This document shows positions 34,502 to 42,714 of a stretch of DNA of 64,000 bases, piece by piece. The notes below the pieces were generated by a model. It had not been told where the DNA came from. It ran no database searches and was given only the letters and a program-made list of their open reading frames with translations. Position 1 is the first letter of the stretch. Each line of letters begins with the position of its first letter. The DNA is from Kineococcus terrestris (GTDB lineage Bacteria; Actinomycetota; Actinomycetes; Actinomycetales; Kineococcaceae), in the NCBI RefSeq assembly GCF_041020765.1, contig NZ_JBEUEJ010000002.1. The stretch is one strand, 5' to 3'. Both the position numbers and the translations under genes were made by a program.

Positions 34502-36279
34502 AGGACCGCCTCGGCCACGTCCGCCGGCGCGCCGGCCGCCGCGCGCGGCCCGGCCAGCGACATGCGCTCGACGTACTTGGCCAGGACGTCGACCTCGAGG
34601 TTGACCACGCTGCCGGCGGGCTTGGCGCCCAGCGTCGTGGCCTCCAGCGTCGTGGGGATGAGGGAGACCTCGAACCACGGCGCGGGGTCGTCGACGGCGC
34701 TGACCGCGCTGACGGTCAGGGACGTGCCGTCCACGGTGACCGAGCCCTTCTCCACGACGTAGCGGGCCAGCTCGGGGGCGATGCCCACCCGCACGACCTC
34801 CCAGCGCTCGCCGGGGACGCGGGCGGTGACCGTGCCGGTGCCGTCGACGTGGCCCTGCACGACGTGCCCGCCGAAGCGGCCGCCGGCGGCCATCGCGCGC
34901 TCGAGGTTGACCCGGCGGCCGGGGGCCGCGTCGCGCAGGGAGCTGCGCACGAGCGTCTCGCGCATGACGTCGACGGTGAAGGTGTCCGGCGCCGGCTGCT
35001 CGACGACGGTCAGGCAGACGCCGTCGACGGCGATGGACGCGCCGTGGACGGCGTCGCTGGTGACCAGCGGCCCGCGCAGGGTGAGGCGGGCGGAGTCCTC
35101 CCCGGCCTCGACGGCGACGACCTCGCCGACCTCCTCGACGATCCCGGTGAACACGGCTGACCTCCTGGGTGCGGACGGGTGGGACGGGTCGGTGGTGGCG
35201 GCGGACCCGCTGGGCCCGGTGGGTTTGGCGGGCACCGCGGGGCGGGCGACCAGGCGCACGTCGTCGCCGACGAGGGCGACGTCGCGCACCCGCAGCCGGG
35301 CGATGCCGGGCATCGAGGTGACGCCCAGGTCGCCGACGGCGGCGGGCCCGGCGCCCAGCAGGGCGGGCGCGAGGTAGGCGACGACCTCGTCGACGACGCC
35401 GGCGCGCCAGAACGCGGCGGCCAGCCGGGGTCCGCCCTCCAGCAGGACGGTGCGCACCTCGCGGGCGGCCAGCGCCTCCAGGGCGCGCACCGGGTCGTGG
35501 GTGCGCAGGTGCAGCAGGGGCGCGTCGCCGTCGCGCAGCCGGGCGCCGGCCGGCACGTCGCGCGCGCCGACGACCACCCGCAGCGGCTGCGGGCCCTCCG
35601 CGCGCCCGTCGCGGCGCACGGTGAGGGACGGGTCGTCGGCCAGGGCGGTGCCGGTGCCGACGAGGACGGCGTCGTGCTCGGCGCGCAGCCGGTGCACGTC
35701 GGCGCGCGCGGCGGCCGACGTGATCCAGCGGCTGGTGCCGTCGGCGGCGGCCGAGCGCCCGTCGAGGGTGCTGGCGACCTTCCACGTCACCCAGGGGCGC
35801 CCGCGGGCGACGGCGGCGGCCCAGCGCTCGTTGAGGGCGCGGGCCTCCTCCGCCAGGACGCCGACGACGACGTCGACGCCGCGCCCGCGCAGGACCTGCG
35901 CGCCGCCGCCGGCGCGGGGGTTGGGGTCGGGTGAGCCGACGACGACGCGGGCGACGCCGGCGCGGGTGAGGGCGTCGGTGCACGGTCCGCTGCGGCCGGT
36001 GTGCCGGCACGGCTCGAGGGTCACGACGGCGGTCAGGCCGGGGACCGCGGCCCCGCCCGCGCGGGCGGCGAGGTCGGCCAGTGCGGCGACCTCGGCGTGG
36101 GGGGTGCCGGCGCCGGCGTGGTGGCCCTCGGCCAGCGGGGTGCCGCCGGCGTCGAGCAGGACGCAGCCCACGCGCGGGTTGGGGCCGGTGAGCGGGCCGC
36201 GGCGGGCGAGGTCGAGGGCGCGGCGCATCGCGCGCACCTCGTGCTCGCTGGCGCCGCCGTCGCGGGTACCGCCGCTCAT
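34498..36279 (-). CDS. ribD: RibD-RibE fusion: bifunctional deaminase/reductase joined to riboflavin synthase
   Basis: One 593-aa frame covers three activities. Residues about 12-150 are the deaminase, with zinc ligands in GTPHAEVAAL and LEPCRHTGRSGPC; about 165-365 the reductase, WKVASTLDGRSAAADGTSRW and TVLLEGGPRLAAAF. After a Pro/Ser-rich linker of about 28 residues comes a complete riboflavin synthase, from VFTGIVEEVGEVVAVEAG through two lumazine-binding repeats (GVCLTVVEQ, HVVQGHVDGTGTV, DGTSLTVSAV). Separate ribE genes start exactly at that VFTGIVEE. The codons just before it contain AGGAGG, 6 nt from an in-frame GTG at about 35153, so RibE might also be made separately. The ATG at 36279 follows GGAGGAG and is controlled by the FMN riboswitch. 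Confidence 0.93.
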   Translation of the reverse strand: MSGGTRDGGASEHEVRAMRRALDLARRGPLTGPNPRVGCVLLDAGGTPLAEGHHAGAGTPHAEVAALADLAARAGGAAVPGLTAVVTLEPCRHTGRSGPCTDALTRAGVARVVVGSPDPNPRAGGGAQVLRGRGVDVVVGVLAEEARALNERWAAAVARGRPWVTWKVASTLDGRSAAADGTSRWITSAAARADVHRLRAEHDAVLVGTGTALADDPSLTVRRDGRAEGPQPLRVVVGARDVPAGARLRDGDAPLLHLRTHDPVRALEALAAREVRTVLLEGGPRLAAAFWRAGVVDEVVAYLAPALLGAGPAAVGDLGVTSMPGIARLRVRDVALVGDDVRLVARPAVPAKPTGPSGSAATTDPSHPSAPRRSAVFTGIVEEVGEVVAVEAGEDSARLTLRGPLVTSDAVHGASIAVDGVCLTVVEQPAPDTFTVDVMRETLVRSSLRDAAPGRRVNLERAMAAGGRFGGHVVQGHVDGTGTVTARVPGERWEVVRVGIAPELARYVVEKGSVTVDGTSLTVSAVSAVDDPAPWFEVSLIPTTLEATTLGAKPAGSVVNLEVDVLAKYVERMSLAGPRAAAGAPADVAEAVL

Positions 36280-36331
36280 GCCTGGCTCCTCCGGGGCACG
36301 GGTGCTCCGGGGGTCGGGCGCGCGACGACGG

Positions 36332-36356
36332 GCTCCCGCGCGCGGTGCGCGGGAGC
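36332..36356 (-). terminator. Expression-platform hairpin of the FMN riboswitch
   Basis: A perfect 10-bp stem (36332-36341 with 36347-36356) with a 5-nt loop, between the riboswitch aptamer and the ribD ribosome-binding site at about 36284-36293. Likely part of the on/off switch; whether it acts on transcription or translation cannot be told. Confidence 0.6.
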
Positions 36357-36370
36357 GTCGGCGGGCGCCG

Positions 36371-36492
36371 CGTGCTGCCTCTCCTCCGGACTCTCACCGT
36401 CGGTCCCGGAGTCCCACCGGGTCGGCCCCCACCGGGGTGGGGGCTCGCGGACTGTCACCGCCGGTTCGGACTTCCACCGACCCCGGAGCACG
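36371..36492 (-). promoter_or_regulatory. FMN riboswitch (RFN element)
   Basis: On the minus strand the region carries the RFN core blocks: GGTGGAAGTCCGAACCGGCG, GTGACAGTCCGCGA, then a variable G/C-rich arm, GGGACTCCGGGACCGACGGT and GAGAGTCCGGAGGAGAGG. The closing stem P1 is formed by CGTGCT at 36487-36492 region and its complement at 36371-36376. FMN binding is known to repress riboflavin genes, here ribD-ribE, ribB and ribH. The remainder of the gap 36280-36592 holds the expression platform; 36493-36592 shows nothing further. Confidence 0.95.
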
Positions 36493-36592
36493 CGCGCTGG
36501 TCCTGCTGCTGGTCCTGCTTCTGGCCCTGCGATTCAACCACGCGGTCCGCGGCCCGCACGCCCGCGCGGGCGGCGCCGGCGGGCGGGGGGGA

Positions 36593-37258
36593 TCAGTGGG
36601 CGCAGGCGGCCTCGGCGAGCCGGCGCAGGTCGGCGATGGCGGCCGCGGCGTCCTCGGCCCCGTAGACGGCGCTGCCGGCGACGAGGACGTCGGCGCCCGC
36701 CTCGGCGGCCCGCTCGACGGTGGCCGCGGAGATCCCGCCGTCGACCTGCAGGCGCACGTCCAGGCCGGAGGCGCCGATGGCGGCGCGGGCGCGGCGGACC
36801 TTCGGCAGCGTCACGTCGAGGAAGCTCTGCCCGCCGAAGCCGGGCTCGACGGTCATCACGAGGAGCATGTCGAACTCGGGCAGCAGGTCGACGAACGGCT
36901 CCAGCGGGGTCGCCGGGCGCAGCGCCAGACCGGCCCGCCCGCCGGCGGCGCGGATCTCGCGGGCCAGCTTGACGGGGGCGGCGGCGGCCTCGGCGTGGAA
37001 GGTGACGCCCGCGGCGCCGGCCTCGGCGTAGGCCGGGGCCCACCGGTCCGGCGCCTCGATCATCAGGTGGCAGTCCAGCGGGACGGGCGAGACGGCCTGC
37101 AGCGCCTCCACGACGGGCAGGCCGAGGGTGAGGTTGGGCACGAAGTGGCCGTCCATGACGTCCACGTGCGCGGCGTCGGCCGTGGAGATGCGCGCCAGCT
37201 CCGCGGCGAGGTGCGCGAAGTCGGCGGAGAGGATGCTGGGGTTGACCTGGATCGCCAC
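36593..37258 (-). CDS. rpe: Ribulose-phosphate 3-epimerase
   Basis: A 221-aa TIM-barrel enzyme of the pentose-phosphate pathway interconverting ribulose 5-phosphate and xylulose 5-phosphate. Landmarks: NPSILSADFAHLAAEL, HVDVMDGHFVPNLTLG, LDCHLMIEAPDRW, VMTVEPGFGGQSF, LQVDGGISAATVERAAEAG and DVLVAGSAVY. It supplies or drains the ribulose 5-phosphate used by RibB next door. TAGGGT (37265-37270) lies 6 nt before GTG 37258, so the mRNA is probably leaderless. Confidence 0.97.
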   Translation of the reverse strand: MAIQVNPSILSADFAHLAAELARISTADAAHVDVMDGHFVPNLTLGLPVVEALQAVSPVPLDCHLMIEAPDRWAPAYAEAGAAGVTFHAEAAAAPVKLAREIRAAGGRAGLALRPATPLEPFVDLLPEFDMLLVMTVEPGFGGQSFLDVTLPKVRRARAAIGASGLDVRLQVDGGISAATVERAAEAGADVLVAGSAVYGAEDAAAAIADLRRLAEAACAH

Positions 37259-37283
37259 GCGGCGACCCTAGCGGGGCGCTCCG

Positions 37284-38390
37284 TCAGGCCCGGCGCACCA
37301 CGTCCGCCGGGGTCAGCTCGCGCTGGTGGGCGAAACCGGTCTGGCGCAGGCAGGTGACCAGCTCGGCCTGCAGCTGGTCCAGGACGGCGCCCACCCCCTC
37401 GGCGCCGTCGGCGGCCAGGCCCCACATGACCGGCCGGCCCACGTGCACGGCGCGGGCGCCCAGCGCGAGCGCCGCGACGGCGTGGTGGCCGGCGCGCACG
37501 CCGGAGTCGACGTGCACCTCGACCTCGGCGCCGACCTCGGCGAGGACCTCCGGCAGGGCGTGCGCGGACGTCACCGACGGGCCCAGCCGGCGCCCGCCGT
37601 GGGTGGAGACGACGATCCCGTCGGCGCCGGCGTCCACGCAGCGGCGCGCGTCGCGGGCGCTCAGGACGCCCTTGGCGAGCACGGGCAGCCCCGACACGTC
37701 GGCCAGCCAGCCGATGACGTCGGGCGTCAGGTCCAGCGCCATCGCCAGCCCGTCGGGCCCGGCCGCCTCGACCTCGGCGGGCGTGAGGTTGGCGGTGCGG
37801 TTCTTGCGCGGGGACTCCACCCAGTTGGAGGGGTCCAGCCGCGGGCCCTCCACGGCCAGGGACGTGGTGTCCACCGTGAGCAGCAGCGCGCGGGCGCCGG
37901 CGGCGGCGGCGCGCTCGACGAGGCGGGCCGTGGTCGAGCGGTCCCGGCAGACGTACACCTGGTACCACCAGTGCGCGCCCTCGGCGGCGACGTCGGCGAA
38001 GCGGGCGCCGGTGTTGGTGGACAGCCCGAGCAGGTGGCCGCGGGCGGCGGCGGCGCGGGCGGTGAGGACCTCCCCCTCGGGGCGGGCGGCGACCTGCTGG
38101 GCCATGGGCGCCACGACGAGGGGGCTGGCGACGGGGGTGCCCAGGAGGGTCGTGGCGGTGGTGACCTCGGAGGTGTCGTGCAGGACGCGCGGGCGCAGGC
38201 GGAAGGCGTCCCAGTCGGCGACGCCCTCGCGGGCGCACGTCCCGTCCCCGGCGGCGGAGTGGAAGTAGCCCGAGACGTAGTCGGGCAGGACCGCGTCGGC
38301 GCGGGCGGCGAGCTCCTCGACCCAGCCGGGCGCGGCGAGGGGGCCGGGGGTCGCGGCGGGAGCGGGTGGCGTCGTCGTCACGGCACCCAT
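37284..38390 (-). CDS. FMN-dependent 2-hydroxyacid oxidase/dehydrogenase (lactate oxidase-like)
   Basis: A 368-aa (S)-2-hydroxyacid oxidase fold. FMN and substrate residues appear in SPLVVAPMAQQV, HWWYQVYVCRDRSTT, LLLTVDTTSLAVEGPR, PVLAKGVLSARDA, the catalytic-His motif VSTHGGRRL and VHVDSGVRAGHHAV with the phosphate loop GRPVMWGL. The substrate (lactate, glycolate, mandelate or another) cannot be fixed; the family also includes lactate 2-monooxygenase. Start ATG 38390 or GTG 38381 (GAGGAT lies 7 nt before the latter). 25 bp upstream of rpe. Confidence 0.88.
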   Translation of the reverse strand: MGAVTTTPPAPAATPGPLAAPGWVEELAARADAVLPDYVSGYFHSAAGDGTCAREGVADWDAFRLRPRVLHDTSEVTTATTLLGTPVASPLVVAPMAQQVAARPEGEVLTARAAAARGHLLGLSTNTGARFADVAAEGAHWWYQVYVCRDRSTTARLVERAAAAGARALLLTVDTTSLAVEGPRLDPSNWVESPRKNRTANLTPAEVEAAGPDGLAMALDLTPDVIGWLADVSGLPVLAKGVLSARDARRCVDAGADGIVVSTHGGRRLGPSVTSAHALPEVLAEVGAEVEVHVDSGVRAGHHAVAALALGARAVHVGRPVMWGLAADGAEGVGAVLDQLQAELVTCLRQTGFAHQRELTPADVVRRA

Positions 38391-38474
38391 CCTCCCCCAC
38401 CCGTCCGCCGTGGACGGCTGCCGCGGCGGACGGGTGGGGCGGGCGGGAGGGGACGGGCGCTCAGCGGTGCGCGC

Positions 38475-40079
38475 TCAGGAGGTGCGCCGCAGCAGGGCCA
38501 CGTGCATGGCGTCGGTGCCGTGGGCGTGCGGCCACAGCTGCACGGCCCCCTTCCCCGCCGCCGCGCCCGGCAGCTCCTGTCCGCCGAGGACCGACGCGAG
38601 GACGGCCGGGGTGTCCAGGCGCTCCACCTGCACGCCGCGCTTCGCGGCGGCCTTGAGGGCGTCGTCGACGACCAGCCGCGTCTCGGCCAGGACGGGCGAG
38701 CAGGTGGCGTAGGCGACGACGCCGCCGGGGCGCACGGCGTCCAGCGCGGAACCCAGCAGGTCCCGCTGCAGCGGGCCCAGGGCGCCCAGGTCGGCGGGGC
38801 TGCGCCGCCAGCGGGCCTCCGGGCGCCGGCGCAGCGCGCCCAGACCCGTGCAGGGGGCGTCGACGAGGACGCGGTCGAAGGCGGCCGGCTCGTCCCGGCC
38901 GACCTCGCGGCCGTCGCCGACGCGCACCTGCACCTCGCCGGGCACGGCCGCGAGCGCCTGGCGCACGAGGTCGGCGCGGTGGGGGGCGACCTCGACGGCC
39001 GTCAGGGACGCTCCGCGCCCGGCGGCGTGCGCGGCCAGCAGCGCGGCCTTGCCGCCCGGGCCGGCGCACAGGTCCAGCCAGCGCTCCCCCTCCGCACCGG
39101 CCCCGGCACCGGCGCGCGGCTCGACGCCGGCGGCGGCCAGGACGTGGGCGACGAGCTGGCTGCCCTCGTCCTGCACGCGGGCGCGGCCCTCGCGCACGGC
39201 GGGCACCCGGCCGGGGTCGCCGTGCTCGAGGACGGCGGCGGTCGGCGACCAGCGGCCGGGGCGCACCGTGAGGGCGCGGTCGTCGCTGAGCAGGTCGGCG
39301 GGCCCGGCCAGGCCCGGCAGGGCCGCCAGGGCGACCGCCGCGGGAGCGTTGTCGGCGGCCAGCAGGTCGGCCAGCTCGCCCGCGTCGCGGCCGTGGGCGA
39401 CGAGGGCCTCGCGCAGGCTGCGCACGACCCACGCCGGGTGCGACCAGCGCACCGCCAGGTGCCCGACGGGGTCCGTGGCCGCGTCGGGGGCCACCTCCTC
39501 CAGCCACGGGCCGAGCTCGCGGCCGGCGAGCTGGCGCAGCACGGCGTTGACCAGCCCGGACGGGCCGCTGCCCAGCTCGCGGCGGGCCAGCGCCACGCTC
39601 GTGGCGACGGCGGCGTGGTTGGGCACGCGGGTGGCCAGCACCTGGTGCGCGCCCAGCCGCAGGACGTCCAGGACGCCGGGGTCCAGCTCGGCGAGCGGCC
39701 GGTCGCTGACCGAGGCCAGCAGGGCGTCGTAGCTGCCGCGCCCGCGCAGCACGCCGTAGGCCAGCTCGGTGGCGAAGGCGGCGTCGCGGCCGGACAGGCG
39801 CTGCTGGCGCAGCATCCGCGGCAGGACGAGGTTGGCGTAGGCGTCTTCCTCCTCCACGGCCCGCAGCACCGCGTAGGCGACGCGGCGGGCGTCGTCGACG
39901 GCGGTGAAGCGGTCCTGGCGCACGCCGCGGCGCTGGCCGGGCCGCTCACCGGGGCGCTCCCCGGGACGCTCGGGGCGCTGGTCGCGGCGGTCCTGCCGGC
40001 CGCGCTGCCCACCGGCACCGCGCTGCCCACCGGCACCGCGGGGGCCGCCGGAGCGGGAGGGGCGGGGGGTCTCGCTCAC
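38475..40079 (-). CDS. rsmB: 16S rRNA (cytosine-967-C5)-methyltransferase
   Basis: A 534-aa RNA methyltransferase with an N-terminal NusB-like RNA-binding domain (about 55-190, ARRVAYAVLRAVEEEDAYAN) and a C-terminal SAM domain: motif I WLDLCAGPGGKAALLA, motif IV VDAPCTGLGALRRRPEARW with the release cysteine and motif VI VAYATCSPVLAET with the nucleophile. The first 55 residues are an unusual Arg/Gly/Pro/Gln-rich repeat region not found in short homologues. GTG at 40079 overlaps the fmt stop by 4 bp. Confidence 0.94.
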   Translation of the reverse strand: MSETPRPSRSGGPRGAGGQRGAGGQRGRQDRRDQRPERPGERPGERPGQRRGVRQDRFTAVDDARRVAYAVLRAVEEEDAYANLVLPRMLRQQRLSGRDAAFATELAYGVLRGRGSYDALLASVSDRPLAELDPGVLDVLRLGAHQVLATRVPNHAAVATSVALARRELGSGPSGLVNAVLRQLAGRELGPWLEEVAPDAATDPVGHLAVRWSHPAWVVRSLREALVAHGRDAGELADLLAADNAPAAVALAALPGLAGPADLLSDDRALTVRPGRWSPTAAVLEHGDPGRVPAVREGRARVQDEGSQLVAHVLAAAGVEPRAGAGAGAEGERWLDLCAGPGGKAALLAAHAAGRGASLTAVEVAPHRADLVRQALAAVPGEVQVRVGDGREVGRDEPAAFDRVLVDAPCTGLGALRRRPEARWRRSPADLGALGPLQRDLLGSALDAVRPGGVVAYATCSPVLAETRLVVDDALKAAAKRGVQVERLDTPAVLASVLGGQELPGAAAGKGAVQLWPHAHGTDAMHVALLRRTS

Positions 40080-41017
40080 TGCAGCTGCTCTCCGTCCTCG
40101 GGGCGCGCGCCGCGCGCCCAGTCACCGGCGGCCAGGGCCCTGGCGCCCGCCGCCTGCACCGTGCCGAGCTCGACGGCGCCGTCCCCGGTGCCGGCCAGCA
40201 CGCGCCGGCGCTCCACGCGCAGGGCGCCGGGGGCCAGCGGCTCCTGCGGGCCGTCGGGGTCCGGCGCCACGGGCAGGACGGGCCCCAGCTTCAGCCGGGA
40301 CCCGCGGAAGGTCGTCCACGCCCCCGGGTCGGGGGTGCAGCCGCGCACGAGCCGGTCCACGCGCGCGGTGGGGGCGGCCCAGTCCACGCGGGCCTCCTCG
40401 ACCGGGATCTTCGGGGCGTGGCTGACGCCGTCGGCGGGCTGCGGCACCGCGCTCAGGACGCCGCGCTCCAGGCCGTCGAGGACGTCCACCAGCAGCCGGG
40501 CGCCGGAGACGGCCAGCCGCCCCAGCAGGTCCCCGGCGGTGTCGCGGGCGCCGACCGGCTCGGTCAGCTGCCCGTACACCGGGCCGGTGTCCAGGCCCGT
40601 CTCCAGCTGGAAGACGCACGCGCCGGTCACGTCGTCGCCGGCCATCACGGCGCGCTGCACGGGGGCGGCGCCGCGGTGGGCGGGCAGCAGGGAGAAGTGC
40701 AGGTTGACCCAGCCCAGGCGGGGCACGGCCAGCGCCTCGGCGGGCACGAGGGCGCCGTAGGCGACGACGGGGCACACGTCGGGGGCCAGCGCGCGCAGCC
40801 GGTCCAGGAACTCCGGCCCGCGCGGGCGCTCGGGCTGCAGCAGCTCCAGCCCGGCCTCGCGGGCGCGCGCGGCCACCGGGGAGGCGGCCGTGCGCCGGCC
40901 GCGGCCGCGGGCGGCGTCGGGGCGGGTCAGGACGGCGACGACCTCGTGCGAGGAGGCCAGCAGGGCGTCCAGGGAGGCGAGCGCGACGTCGGGCGTGCCG
41001 GCGAAGACGACCCGCAC
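40076..41017 (-). CDS. fmt: Methionyl-tRNA formyltransferase
   Basis: A 313-aa enzyme that formylates initiator Met-tRNA. Landmarks: VRVVFAGTPDVALASLDALL, VVAYGALVPAEALAVPR, GWVNLHFSLLPAHRGAAPVQRAV (catalytic Asn/His/Asp region split by the family), FQLETGLDTGPVYGQ, and the C-terminal OB-like domain. GTG at 41017 overlaps the def stop by 1 bp. With def it provides the formylation/deformylation cycle. Confidence 0.97.
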   Translation of the reverse strand: MRVVFAGTPDVALASLDALLASSHEVVAVLTRPDAARGRGRRTAASPVAARAREAGLELLQPERPRGPEFLDRLRALAPDVCPVVAYGALVPAEALAVPRLGWVNLHFSLLPAHRGAAPVQRAVMAGDDVTGACVFQLETGLDTGPVYGQLTEPVGARDTAGDLLGRLAVSGARLLVDVLDGLERGVLSAVPQPADGVSHAPKIPVEEARVDWAAPTARVDRLVRGCTPDPGAWTTFRGSRLKLGPVLPVAPDPDGPQEPLAPGALRVERRRVLAGTGDGAVELGTVQAAGARALAAGDWARGARPEDGEQLQ

Positions 41018-41562
41018 TAGCGGGCCTGGCCGAAGGTGGCGTGCGGGCTGACCTTCACCTGCGGGGCGGGCTGGCCCATCCACTCCGCCTCGCGCACGGC
41101 CTTGAGGGCCAGCTTGCGCTGCTGCTTGTCGAGGCGGTCGATGAACAGGACGCCGTCGAGGTGGTCGGTCTCGTGCTGGATGGCGCGGGCCTTGTACTCC
41201 GAGCCGGTGATCGTGACCGGCTCGCCGTGCTGGTCGAAGCCCCTGGCGACCACGTGCAGGGCGCGGCGGGTGTCGGCGACGATCCCGGGGAACGACAGGC
41301 ACCCCTCGTCGCCGTCCTGGCACTCCTCGGACAGCTCCAGCACCGGGTTGACGAGGTGCCCCAGCTCGCCGTCGGCGTGGTACGTGAACACGCGCAGGCC
41401 CACGCCCAGCTGCGGGGCGGCCAGCCCCGCGCCGGGGGCGGCCAGCATGGTGTCCTCGAGGTCCTTGACGAGCTTGCGCAGCTCCTTGTCGAAGGTGGTG
41501 ACCTCCTGCGCGCGCTGGCGCAGCACGGGGTCGCCGAACAGCCGGATGGGCTGGACCGCCAC
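41017..41562 (-). CDS. def: Peptide deformylase
   Basis: A 181-aa Fe/Zn metallopeptidase that removes the formyl group from new proteins. Motif 1 GAGLAAPQLG, motif 2 EGCLSFPG (metal Cys) and motif 3 QHETDHLDG (metal His pair and catalytic Glu) are intact. GTG at 41562 follows GAGGAG. The stop is TAG, one of few in this window. Confidence 0.97.
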   Translation of the reverse strand: MAVQPIRLFGDPVLRQRAQEVTTFDKELRKLVKDLEDTMLAAPGAGLAAPQLGVGLRVFTYHADGELGHLVNPVLELSEECQDGDEGCLSFPGIVADTRRALHVVARGFDQHGEPVTITGSEYKARAIQHETDHLDGVLFIDRLDKQQRKLALKAVREAEWMGQPAPQVKVSPHATFGQAR

Positions 41563-41730
41563 GGGGCTCCTCTCGGGTCGGGGTGCTGGTCGGGTGCGGG
41601 TCGCGGTGCGGACCGGGGGCGCGGGAGGGTGCCCGCGGCCCCGGGGACGCGCGACCCTCCATGGTAGGCGGGTGGCGCGGCGGGCCCGTCGTGCGCGGCG
41701 GGGGCCCCGCGGTCCCCTACCGTTCCGGGC

Positions 41731-42693
41731 ATGAGCACCGCCCGCCGCGAGCCCAGCGCCTCCCCGCCCGACTCCCCGCCCACCGGCGGGCGCCCGTCCG
41801 CGCGCCGCCTGCCGGTGGACGTCGTGCGCGGCGCCCTCATCGGCAGCGCCGAGGTGGTGCCGGGCGTCAGCGGCGGGACGGTGGCCCTGCTCACCGGCGT
41901 GTACGAGACGCTCATCGCCTCGGCGTCGCACGTGGTGACCGCGGCCCGGCTGCTGGTGACCGGCCCGCGCTCGCAGGTGCGCACCGAGCTGGCGAAGGCG
42001 CGCTGGTCGGTCGTGCTGCCGGTCCTGGCGGGCATGGCGGTCGCGGTGGTCGTGGGCGCCTCGGTGCTGGAGCCGCTGGTGACCGAGCACGAGGTGGGCA
42101 GCCGGGCGGTGTTCTTCGGGCTGGTGCTGGCCTCGCTGGTGGTGCCGGCGCGGATGGTCGGGCGCTGGACGCCCGGCCTGGGCCTCGTGGCGGTGGTGAT
42201 GGCGGTGGCGGCCTTCGCCCTGACGGGCCTGCCGGCGGGCTCGACCGCGGACCCGTCGCTGCTGGTGGTCGCCGCGGCCGCGGCCGTGGCGATCTGCGCG
42301 CTGGTCCTGCCGGGGGTCTCCGGCTCGTTCCTGCTGCTGACGTTCGGGCTGTACGAGACGACGCTGGCGGCGGTCTCCGAGCGCGACCTGGCCTACGTCG
42401 GGGCGTTCGCGGTGGGCGCGACGATCGGGCTGGCCTCGTTCGTGCGGCTGCTGCAGCACCTGCTGAGCACCCACCGGGCGGTGACGCTGGCGGTGATGAC
42501 GGGGCTGATGGCCGGTTCGCTGCGCGCGCTGTGGCCGTGGCAGGAGGAGGACCGCACCCTGCTGACGCCCGCGGGCCCGACGGGCGACGTGCTGGGCGTC
42601 GTGGGCCTGGCGGTGGCCGGCGCGGCGCTGGTGGCCGTGCTGCTGGTGGTGGAGCGCCGGCTGGAGCGCAGCGGGATCCTCGCCGACGGCTGA
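41731..42693 (+). CDS. DUF368 membrane protein (PopT-like undecaprenyl-phosphate translocase)
   Basis: A 320-aa integral membrane protein with about eight hydrophobic segments. Two copies of a PGVSG motif, EVVPGVSGGTVALLTGVYE (near residue 42) and ALVLPGVSGSFLLLTFGLYE (near 190), mark the DUF368 family, an internally duplicated fold. DUF368 members (PopT) recycle undecaprenyl phosphate to the cytoplasmic face for cell-wall synthesis. A hydrophilic Pro/Ser-rich N-terminus of 27 residues precedes it. It is the only plus-strand gene between hisG and the MarR-linked oxidoreductase; TACCGT (41718-41723) lies 7 nt before ATG 41731, a leaderless start. Confidence 0.88.
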   Translation: MSTARREPSASPPDSPPTGGRPSARRLPVDVVRGALIGSAEVVPGVSGGTVALLTGVYETLIASASHVVTAARLLVTGPRSQVRTELAKARWSVVLPVLAGMAVAVVVGASVLEPLVTEHEVGSRAVFFGLVLASLVVPARMVGRWTPGLGLVAVVMAVAAFALTGLPAGSTADPSLLVVAAAAAVAICALVLPGVSGSFLLLTFGLYETTLAAVSERDLAYVGAFAVGATIGLASFVRLLQHLLSTHRAVTLAVMTGLMAGSLRALWPWQEEDRTLLTPAGPTGDVLGVVGLAVAGAALVAVLLVVERRLERSGILADG

Positions 42694-42714
42694 GGACACC
42701 CCGCCCGCCCCGGG

